Source: Trichoplax adhaerens
Taxonomy: Eukaryota > Placozoa > Uniplacotomia > Trichoplacea > Trichoplacidae
DNA: 64,000 nt
Assembly (NCBI RefSeq): GCF_000150275.1
Contig: NW_002060963.1
Location: forward strand, 360,402 to 424,401
Direction of reading: 5' to 3'
The position numbers and the translations under genes were made by a program. This document shows, one piece after another, positions 49,401-60,000 of this stretch. Below the pieces are notes generated by a model. The model had not been told where the DNA came from. It saw only the letters and a program-made list of their open reading frames with translations, and ran no database searches. The first letter of the stretch is position 1. Each line of letters begins with the position of its first letter.

Positions 49401-51408
49401 GATCGATCGACCTTTGAGATTTTCTTTACGCCGCTTTCTACTCAGTATATGGATAATAGAAATTCGGTTGTACTCTAGAATAATCTAGATAGTTTGAATA
49501 AATCTGTCCAATACTGTTGAGGGTATAAAGGGACACGAAATGCTGATGGAAATTCGAGAGAGGTCGATCTAGATCTTTAATTAATACTCGCTGGTAATAA
49601 AGCATCAGTTTATTACATATTAATAATTATAATTTACAGTTCAATATTATACTATTATATTGTGTATTATAATGAGAGTTACAGCCATGCAGACATGCGG
49701 ACTGTAGAGCATAGTAGGTACACTACAGCCACGGACTATTCGAAATTTCTGGCAGTCTGTTGCTTAATATTCAATTCGAAATCTGCCAGAATTATTATTT
49801 TACCGTTCGACCTGGCTCCTGAATTGAAAAATTAATTATTACACCAAAATTTTAGTCTCTGTAGATCCTAGGGTCGCTACCGTGCACTGACCTCGCCGCG
49901 ATGACGAAACTGAGCGTTCTATTTTAGCACTTTTAAATACTGAATGATGCTAGATGCCTTAACAGCAAATTGCATTCGATCGTTGTAGTTCTGCTTGTCT
50001 ACATTAATCAGCAAACAAATTTAAGGGGCTTTTGCACCACTGCATAAATATATTGTTATATACTATACAGTCTTGTACATATTATGTAAAGAACTGTTGG
50101 CAAAACTTGTGTAAAGTTATTGATTTATAACCCTGGTAAGGTCGTAGTATAGCATCTGTAAGGATTCAACTGTGGATAATATCGCTATCGAGTTGATACG
50201 TATAGTTACGAGTGTCAACTCGATCTTCGACCTGCAATATTGCCATCGTCGGTTGAGATAAATTTCAATTTTCCAGCAGCCATTTTTACCATAGCAGCTC
50301 GAGCATCGAGGTAAAATGTTGCACTATGCAATCAATTGACCTTTTGTCATACTATTACTGTACAGTACGGAACATCCGGCCGCTCTCTAGCCATATACAG
50401 TATAGTTCCTCCACCGGATGATTATTATTGGCAGGTACATCACGAACGCTTCGGGTTTGTAAATACGTAGCCAAACTTTCCTAGCTGATAGAAGTTTGAT
50501 GAGTAAGAAGCTGCCGGTAGTAGAGAGAGAGAGCTGGTAGCTTATAGCTTGACTTACTAGTAAATTATAAATTGTAATTTAGTAGCATTGCAGCATTAAT
50601 GCATTTATCAAGACTTGATCAAGCCTATCGTTTCATATATGGGAATTGATGGAGCTTGAGCAATGACTGCAGGTTACTAGGTGTACAGAAAGAAACAAGG
50701 TTATTCATTTGCGGAGATTGTACTCTTGGATTTTGGACACCAATTAGAGTAAACATTCTTGCATCAACGTATCTAAAGCAGCATCTAGAGAAAAATTTGT
50801 AAGCTAGAGACAATCTTCCTTGAAAGACTCTGCCAATAAGCATACAAGTAATCTAAAAGATGGCAGCAGTAAGTAAAGTCCTATTCTACAGATTTTAACG
50901 ATGTACTGTATTAGGTTGATAGATTTGTCTTAGCCTCATTCTGCAAATATCGTGGACTTCAGCAGCAGTAGCTGTACGTAGCAATGTTTCGCTTTATTAA
51001 CTCTTTCATCCACTGTGATGCGTCTAGAATGCATTAGATATAAATGACTCATACGGGGTGGATTATCAAGGATTTGTTGCGCTTCATTTAGGTAAAGTAA
51101 ACATTATTTTCTAAACAGGATAAGATACTAACTTTATTTCTGCGCTTGCACTGATAATATTGTCAACTAATTATACAGTACAGTAATTTTATTTCATCAT
51201 CCAATACGCGTCTATTGCATTACAATGTCAATAGCAATATTGTGCTTGCGCTTATTCAAGTAGGCATGGGATATTGTGTACTTGTTAATTATCATACGAA
51301 TATCTGTAAAATAGTATCAAAATTTACGGTTCTTTACAGTACCATGAATAAACGAGCTACTTTTAATCATTTTTAATGGCGAAATACATTCATCAATTAA
51401 TAAAATAG
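49401..51408. other. Divergent promoter region between gephyrin and taspase 1
   Basis: Gephyrin runs leftward from here and taspase 1 rightward. A candidate first exon for taspase 1, ATG GCA GCA followed by GTAAGT, lies at 50860-50868 but I could not connect it in phase. On the minus strand a 25-codon frame from 50292 begins MVKMAAGKLKF; its meaning is unknown. At 49513 GGTATAAAGG is followed by AATAAAGC at about 49598. Confidence 0.4.
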
Positions 51409-54400
51409 CTGCTTTATCATGTACAGGCGCTGGCAAACACCAAACTAGCTTAAGGCCGATTTACAAGCGAATTAGTCAGGAAGCTTGCTCAAAGGTGTTT
51501 ACAATAGCATGCAACGATATTGTGTAGTATAATACTCTGTAGCATCACATTGCATTAGGAAAAACGATGCTAAAGTCACTTACCAATGATCATTGTGCTA
51601 TATTGATATGCAGGCTTTAAGCACGTTAAGTGCTGAAAAATCAGTAACAAAGGCAGTCACAGAGGCTATGGTATCGTTAGAGGTGAGACTTCTGCTTGAT
51701 CAATCTTCTTGTAACATGATGATGTAATTAGCACCTCGCTGGAAGGATAGCAGACTTAACATTTCCACAAGTTGTAACTGTTAAATATGCAAATGTCCAT
51801 AAAAAATATCCGTAATAGAAATAGCCACACTTCGAGTAATTAGCATCTATCTGTTACAGACATGTGGTGTTGTTAATGCAGGAGTGGGATCAGCATTGAA
51901 CTCTGATGGTGCTGTTCAGTGCGATGCTAGCATCATGGACGGCCAGAGTTTGGCATTTGGAGCTGTCGGTTGTGTATCTGGTAATGTGCGGAGATCTGAG
52001 TATAAATTCTTTGCAGTTAATGTCTCATAGTAAAGATCAGATTCTAATATAAGCTTCAAGTTTGCATTGTCATTCAAGAAGTCTTGCAAATTGAGGTCTA
52101 TTAACATATGTAGAGACGCATTTTATATTAAGCCTTAACTGTTAGCTTAATCGTTTTTATTAGTTTTATGTATGCTAATTAAATATTATTCCGCTTGTCT
52201 CATACCGTACAAAGGGATTCCAAATCCTACTCAAGTTGCCTTTGAAATTCTTCGTAACAGTAATAATCGTCATAGGCTAGGGTTGATATCACCCCTGTAA
52301 GTGCATCTATCTTAGCATATCACTTGGAAATATTCTTAGTATGACTACTTCACCATTATGATAATCTTATGCAATAAATAGTCTTTTAACAGGTGACGGA
52401 GCTAGAGATTTCGCAATTAAGAATGGTATCCACAACGCTCCTCCGGAATCATTGATTAGCGGTAGCTTTATTTATGGATAAATTAGCGCTGTCTTTAATG
52501 GTAGTACGCTTATGACCAGTATACAAGTATATCTGTATGCCTAGGGCTTCTCTTGACATCGCTGTAATCATCACATGGATTATTTGTACGCTATAAAATC
52601 AAATCGTTCATATTAGGATAGGGCAGTCGTATAGTATCAAATATAGACCATGCACTGTATTGGTGATACTGCAAGATTTCCCAGTGTCGCTCTACGTATG
52701 GTATTTACACTATAGTTGATCATCGATCTTCCCAATTTAAGACGATTAGTGTGATACGTTAATTTAAACTACGAAACTATCTTACTATGAGTGTTAATGA
52801 TATACCCAGTACTTTCACGATACAGTGTATGAACACATAAAGAATCAGCAGCAGTGCTTCATTCATTTTTATACTTGTACTATTCGCAGATTGTACATAG
52901 TATCCAAAGGCTTCTTATAACTGCTATAAAATTTAATTAATTATAGTGTTTTCTCAGTACTGCCGTATCGTTGTACTGAAAATGTCATGCCCTTATAATT
53001 CCTTCTACCTTTTTCCGTCGTTTAGATAAGGCTCTGAAAAAATATTTTAAAATTAAGGAAATGGTTGCTTCGCTCAAAAGCGCAACTACAGTTAACGAAA
53101 GTATAGGATGTTCGGTAAGGGTTGCTACACTGGCTACCAAATAGGTATGCTAAGCCTACCATATACTAATTGTTAAGAGTAAATTGATTTATTATTTAAT
53201 TTCTAGGACGATATTCAAGATACAATCGGGGTTATCTGTGTTGATTCATCTGGGCAAATTGCTGTAGCAGCCTCTAGTGGAGGAAATCAATTTAAAATGC
53301 CTGGCCGAATTGGACAAGTAATCTGTTCTGCTTGGCGTGTATTAAAAGCATTTAATACAATTTTTTAACTCTATTTTCTGCTAATAGTTTCTACTTCGAA
53401 AGTACAACACTATTTATTGGAAATACACATAACCATGTTCTTAGTCTATGATAAAGTAAAGTTGGCTATTTTTATCGTGTAATGCTTATTTTAAAATCTT
53501 TAATCATTGCTAGTCTGCAATCTACGGTGCTGGATGTTGTGCTTATAACGGTCATGAAAGTCACGGCTGCAGTGTCGCTGCGACTACAACAGGTATCACT
53601 AACTATAACTGAATTATTCAACGTGAATACAGCAGTCCGTTTAGCGAGACTTTAATGTGATTATTCCTATCTGTTTAGGTGTTGGAGAGCAGATTATCAG
53701 GACAAACCTGGCCAAACAACTTTGTGACGAAATTCTAAATCAGTAAGACAAGCGACACCGTTACCCTTACTTTATTTATAATTGCAGTTTCAGGCGGTCG
53801 TTTCAAAGAGAATGATGGCGCTTAATCGTGTATTATTTAATATTTACATGCTTTGATTAATATGTGTAGACAAGACTTACATGGAGCATTAGAGAAAACA
53901 TTTATAGAAACCTTTCTACGTCAGTCTAGTCATTTAAGTTCAATTTTCTATTCTTTGCAATTTATAAATTAACTCTTACATCCGTTATATTGTTATACTA
54001 TCAATTAGAGGCACCGGCGTTAGCATGCTACGAAAGAAAGCTAGCTGGAGCGTTATCGCTTATATACTATCCTAATAGTAATATAGGTATTAAAATATCA
54101 GCTAATTGTTTGATAAAATTTATACTTGTAGCACAACTGCATCGATATAGTGTGAAATATTAGTAATGGTAAATATATCTTGCCAGGATCATTATCATGG
54201 GCCTTTAATACAGCAGACATGATCGTTGCCTATCAATCTACTCAACATAATAAAATGCATGTAGGTTCATCGTTTACTATTTGGTAGATATCTGCTCGAA
54301 CGTTTGTACTACAATTCCAACATATTGATCCTATAAACTATCTAACATATGCGTTTCTAATTTTTAGTATCGCTTATCAACTCACTTGGATTCAGTGAAG

Positions 54401-54442
54401 ACTAAAAGTCCGACAATCCAAGGTGTTTCTTTTCGACTCTAG
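51409..54442 (+). CDS. TASP1: Taspase 1 (threonine aspartase)
   Basis: Ntn-hydrolase that self-cleaves before a threonine and then cuts nuclear proteins such as MLL/KMT2A and TFIIA after Asp. Exons: (51409)-51494, 51614-51682, 51860-51980, 52215-52296, 52382-52461, 53026-53114, 53207-53317, 53514-53592, 53679-53742, one near 53888-53930 ([16 protein letters not shown]), 54009-54086, 54187-54260, 54368-54442. The alpha part shows [17 protein letters not shown]-type helix residues, [14 protein letters not shown] and FGAVG. The mature nucleophile is the Thr of QDTIG at 53222-53224, directly after Asp. The beta part shows [20 protein letters not shown] and [12 protein letters not shown]. The gene ends [10 protein letters not shown]...FRL. 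The start is unresolved: no ATG fits the first exon, so an upstream coding exon is missing from this model. The exon after 53742 has an unclear donor. Confidence 0.93.
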
Positions 54443-55300
54443 CCTCGGCTGACTCATTTGATGTCATTTAAACATAGGAATATTTATGAAGAAGTATAGC
54501 CCCCAAATTTTTTGACGTGCTAATAGAATTATCGCGTCAAAGCAATAGCAAGTTATTTATGTACGTACTTGCATAGACCTGACAGCCTTGAAACTTATAA
54601 TAGACTGCAATAATTTGTAATATATAGAGCATAATTAAATTTCCGAGTTGAAGTAACAAGTTAATAGTAATTATAAATTTTGCAATATTGATTACCAATT
54701 TTGAGCAGACAATAAACTATTTCAGGCGTAGTCAATACGACCTGTTTTTATTATAAGAAAGAAGCTAATTAATACTTCTGTATTATATTCACTCAGCCCA
54801 AATGTGTATCATGTAAATAAAGTGGACTATTTTGTTCCAGTTACAAAATGGAATGTTGACATTATGAGTAAAAGCAACAACATGAGTGGGTTTCAATTTT
54901 TATACACTTTATACAGTAAGATTATTTTTATGGACATTGCAAACTAGCTCACCTGAGTTGGCATTTGGATACAATGATAAATAAGTGTGCATGCAGTCAC
55001 ATACAACAAGTTGAAATTAAAACCTTTACATCAAGAACTCTGTAAAATGCTGGTTGTTTACAAAATTGACGAGTTGTATAACGACAACATGCTCTTCAAT
55101 CAAGTAAAACTCCGCTGAAGTGACTACAAGTATCTCATTAAGATTCACTCATTTCCATTAGGTAGCCGGAACTGTCTGTTCTCTGTTTTAGCTATAGAAT
55201 TTAAGGCACTGAAATATTATCCTGGCAATGAATCTATATTTGCATTCTTTAGAACTCATTTATCGCTTGGTAAACTTGCGGGTAGAACAGCAAATCTGTT
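54443..55300. other. 3' intergenic stretch between taspase 1 and the GON7-like gene
   Basis: The genes converge here. An AATAAA close to 54816 could serve taspase 1. No other feature seen. Confidence 0.4.
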
Positions 55301-55945
55301 TTATCCTGTTTTGACTTTCTTAGTATTTGGTTCTTGATCGCTACTATCGTCATCGTCATCGTCATCATCATCTTCATCTTGTTGCTGATCATCTGAATAG
55401 ATTAAGGACTTTGATTAGTATTGTACTATGTTGATAACTCGTGTCCTAAGAAATACCCAGCTAAGTCTTTGTTACTAGAGGATAATTCTTTCCTACAAGA
55501 TGACTAACAGTCATTTTTTGAACGAGATACGCATGCATTTATTATTGGAGATGATTTTTGATGAAAACAAGCGAGTATGCTAATCATCCATCAGGAAATG
55601 ATATAGTGAGATTCGCTTGCTACGACCTATACACTATGATGCAATACTAGAATCCTATGCAATCTAGTACAATGTACATGATGGAAACTACAATAAGAGA
55701 TTTACAGTAAGTGCAAATCGCTATCATTATTTATTTCTATTCTACTTTGATGCACCTGGATCATTCGCCATGACACCGCTAGCTTGATCAGCAATAACTT
55801 TATTTATATCACTGCCAAAGTCGTGGCGTAAAGTCTGCAAAGACTGAACTACGGATGATATCTTGCCATCAAGCTGGTATGCATAATGACGAGTGTAATC
55901 CTGATCTTCAATTTGTAGCACCGCTGTCATCGATTTGGATGCCAT
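55301..55945 (-). CDS. GON7-like KEOPS/EKC subunit
   Basis: KEOPS makes the t6A modification of ANN-decoding tRNAs; GON7 is its small, partly disordered fifth subunit that binds LAGE3/Pcc1. Two exons, 55945-55756 and 55392-55301, join in phase to give 93 aa (human GON7 100 aa). The first half is a short folded-looking part (DGKISSVVQSLQTLRHDFG) in the place of the human helix region. The second half is an Asp-rich run of about nine acidic residues, then SSDQEPNTKKVKTG at the C terminus, like the acidic stretch plus KRPKTPS of human GON7. Architecture and tail fit better than sequence identity, so the call is moderate. Without the splice the frame would stop at 55742. It is transcribed divergently from the consortin-like gene. 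Confidence 0.5.
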
Positions 55946-56039
55946 TTTCAACTTCTTTCCTTTAAGTCAGCTGAAGTCTGCAACAACGTCGTTGGACGTA
56001 GCTGGCTTAGCCCAGCAGAATAGTCTCATACAGGCCAGT

Positions 56040-56340
56040 AGAGTGTATAGTACAATATGCAGTGCCGTACGATCGCATGTACAGTACTGTGCATCAAGTC
56101 TTTCTGTATACAGTATTTGCTTATTCGGATTTACGGTATGTACTGTACAGTATATACCGTACAGTACAGTATATTGTATACTTATGTACTGTACTGTACT
56201 TAGATTGTCAAGTTACAGTACAGTACTTCTATTATTGCTACCATTACTAGTACTGTACTGTACACTTTCCTTACAGTACATTCCATGGTCCACTTGGCAC
56301 AGTACTGTACACTGTACACTGTACACTGTAATGTACAGAT
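56040..56340. repeat. Cluster of GTACAGTAC/ACTGT palindromic motifs
   Basis: Within 300 bases the self-complementary unit TACTGTACAGTA and its fragments (ACTGTAC, GTACAGTA, ACTGTACACTGTACACTGT) recur many times in both orientations. The end near 56300-56335 is a direct run of TACACTG units. Open frames over this stretch are products of the repeat. It sits between the divergent GON7-like and consortin-like genes. Confidence 0.8.
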
Positions 56341-57017
56341 CTTGATGGTCTGGTCCGGAGAATAGAATTGGAAGATGGCCGACTACAGGGTACTCAATCT
56401 TACCTTACTAAAACTTTAGGTAAGATAGAGTCCTTGATAGTTTGCTTTGCGTTGTTTTGACCAGTATTACCAGTTAACCGCTCACCAATGACTATTTCCA
56501 CACTGGTCTTTTTCTCGATGCTTTTTAAACTGTCTGTAGAGAGTGCCAGGGACAACTCGACGGACTATAGTTAGCCAGTCCAAAATTACAGAGCGATTTT
56601 GTTGCAATAGGCCCCTTTTTAGGACTGGCTGAAAGAGTTTGTTTACACAGCTCCTATTGTGGATGATAGTGTGTACATGATACATGAGTTTGGTCTGTAC
56701 AACAGTACTGGAAACTGTAAGCACAGTAGTCGATAGACTGTGATAGCGGCAAATTTCAACGGACGCTTGTTGATAGACTGTCGGATAGACAGTATACGAG
56801 TAGACTGTAAGCTAGGCAAATTGCTCGTTGGCGTAGATTGAATTAAAGCTTTGGAGAGGCAAGACCCACTTGACCTGAATGAATTGCAAACTTTCCAATT
56901 TAACCCCCCATCCCATTCGACGATCACAACGTTGACAGTAGTTGAATAACATCGTTGATTGCATTGTCCATTCGTCTTGATCATTATTAATTAATTAGTT
57001 TAATTGACTCGAAAATC
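56341..57017. other. Upstream region of the consortin-like gene
   Basis: Probable promoter and 5' untranslated region of the gene starting at 57018. The overlapping minus-strand ORFs at 56482-56724 and 56643-56984 have no family features and I do not call them. Confidence 0.4.
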
Positions 57018-60000
57018 ATGGCTGATAAATCACCTTCCCAATCTATTGTAAATTCTCCCAACGACGATCGCCCTATTGGCGTAGATAATACTACCAATAA
57101 TAATGATCATATCGATCACCATAGCCAATTGACTAACGGCGAAAATTCTCCTCAAGATAACATGGCTGAGGGTGTGGATAAGGAAGTTCAATCGGTTCAG
57201 TCGGCAATGCAGCTATTAGATGAGATTAGTCAAGATCATTCCGATGTAGAAGAAAGCAACACATTGCAAGATCAACCTCAGACTAACCAATCGCATCAAG
57301 ATTTACAAAATGGATCACAAGATCATGATGGAACGTTGAAAAAAGAAGAAAACCAGCCTATTTATGATGATGATCAAATCAATTTGGATCAAGCCAGTCA
57401 ATTGAGGGCGGAAGAGAGAGAAGAATTATTCCAAAAAGGCACAAGGTAACCGTATCTTTCTCATCATGGCATAGACGCGTAGTTTATAGTTCTAGAAACA
57501 ACGGGGTATCTGGAGTAAAACCAACATTGGTAAAAGTGGAAGCATTAAAATTGATGGCTAATTGATTTACTCTATGCCGCGCCAGTCTTCTTCAGCAGTT
57601 AAGAGTCAAAATCGATGACTCTAACACATTTAGTCGATTCGCACTGTAACAATAAAGTAGCTTGGATATCGATAACGATAGCGATAAATGACATTTCATG
57701 CTTTTGGGGGCGTAGTAAAGATTGTCGAGTAGAACTTGACTGCAGTAAAACAATGCTGGCAACGCTTAATTATTGTTGATGTTGAGTTAACTGCCTGAAT
57801 AGTAGATTCAAGTTACTGGATATGATCGTGAATTACTGTAGAATCATTCCTTTTCAAGATGCCCTTTTCACCGGCCTCTTTTACCATACTGAATTAAGCC
57901 TCGTATAGCCCACAGTAAAACAATATACCGTCGTTCTGCTGTAGTTTGATCGCGCCTGTCTGTGATCTTGCATTTTTTGAACTCTTTTAAAATGTTCATT
58001 TGTACCGAAATGCTAGACATCGCTTTGCTGAATAATTAATCAATGCTATACTCAGTCAAGCAATTGCCCAAGTTATTGTAATTCATCCTCGGCATCTGCC
58101 CAATTTTAACTACAGACTAATCATCACCCATACGAGTATCGAGCAATTTGGTCTAATATACAAACTATATCACGTACTCGCATAATGATATCGGAACAAA
58201 ATTTGACCTTAATGCTACATGAACTCCATATTAGAAACAGAGATATTTCCCTTTAGTAGCCCTGATAAACCACACGATACATTTTAAATTGTGCATGGAT
58301 AGAGAAACCAAGTTGCTTTAAATGTAATTATTTACCAATATGGCTTTGATTAAGTAAATGGCGAAGAGGTGGATATTCAAACGAACTTTGATCATTTTTA
58401 CTTTATGTCGATACTGCTTAAGCTTTAATAAATAATGAGCTCATAGTGCGGTTAGTTGACCAACTATTTTATTATTCACACAAAACGAATAGTCCACGGC
58501 ACAACAATAACACGAGTCCTTTTCTTTTTTTATCCCCGGTTAGTAGTTGACAACAAGAAGAATGCCTGATTGCATTTTCGACAATTTGACTACCCTTAAA
58601 ATTTTTCGTTTACAGTATATTATGTTTAATTAAAAAGTGCATCGACGATATACAACCGATGATTGAGTTGAATCGTTACTTACTGTATACGAAATCTCGA
58701 CTGAAGTCTTTCCAATTACTGCCTACTCCGCATTTAATGTAGTTATCACTTATGATATCAGTTATAATCGTGAGTTTCTGTTATTGATGCTAAGTCTAGT
58801 ACTGTATTTATACAGTAAGTCTATCAGATGCTATCGACGGTTATAGTTATCTTCCTAAATTACGTTATAAAAACAAAAAGATATGAAATTTTGGACAATG
58901 CAGTATCAACAGAGTCTTACAATTTTACCCAGTAATCACCATAAGCATATTGTTCATTTTTTCAACAATACTGAAAGACTTGCAGGAAAACATACGTCGT
59001 AAATCAATTTGTTTTGAAAGAATTCTTCATAATAAACCAAATTTGATCTACGGTGAAATATTTAATCTTATAATGGGATCAAGTCATAGTATAACCCCGC
59101 TGCAGGTACTCTAGTTTGATCAATTCCTCTCGAAAAACAATAGTCTTTTTCGAATGCTACCAAAGTTCGTAGCTAAATATGTCATATACGAGAATATTAT
59201 ACATATAGATCCCTCGCCCGTTCGACTTCACACTATACTATACTGGTACTTTTTACTTTACTGTACAATTTATCACCGATTCACCATTTCCCTAACTGAG
59301 CAAATTGTATGCACATAACGCTAACTCTCTTTTTATAGGGAATTTGAGCTTGTCGTACTAGTTGTTATATTATTTACCTTCCTTATAAAACCTAGTACAA
59401 CTAAATTCACTTGAGATATTATCTTTCGCCTTTATTAAAAATCAATTCTAAACGTTTACATTAGAGAGACCCCTAAACACTGCTATCGTTATAGATTTAA
59501 TGAATCTGTAGTTGAATAGCAGTCAATGTTATATTGCCGGTAATAAATAATTCAATTTTTAATGCAGTATCGTTAGTATGGGATAGCTATTACTTACTGA
59601 ATCCTAATTATTTTGAAAGTAAATAAACACTATAAATTAGTATTTCTTATATTAAATGTACACGGAATGAATTAAATCAGCAGTTAATCATTTTTTTTCT
59701 ATCTTCTTAATTATAATTTTGTGCGAGAAACGGGAAAGGCTTGATTATGGTGCTATTAACTGTGCATTGCCCTAATAAAATCGTGCTTTCAACCTGCCGC
59801 CAACGATACACAAACAATTTTCTACTGTACTAATATATCAACGGAATACGTTATGTAAAGTGTAACGGAAACGTCCTAATAGTACTAGATATTGATAACG
59901 AATTAAATTTCCCTAGTAGTTCTCTTATTACGTTTCCAACAATATTGCAAATTTAATTTTTCTCTTTATCTTTCATTACAGGTTCAAGGTAATTTTAAAT

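Noticed and set aside
51916-52107. Minus-strand ORF of 63 codons
   Set aside because: Antisense of the taspase 1 exon 51860-51980.
52280-52400. Apparent frame break between two taspase 1 exons
   Set aside because: Using the acceptor at 52380-52381 (AAATAG) restores phase and gives the conserved LLLTGDGA segment.
55935-56345. Overlapping plus-strand ORFs of 136 and 62 codons
   Set aside because: Produced by the palindromic ACTGT repeat cluster; the Tyr/Ser/Val-rich translation mirrors the repeat.
56482-56984. Two minus-strand ORFs upstream of the consortin-like gene
   Set aside because: No family motif, overlapping frames and no splice context; probably chance frames in a 5' region.
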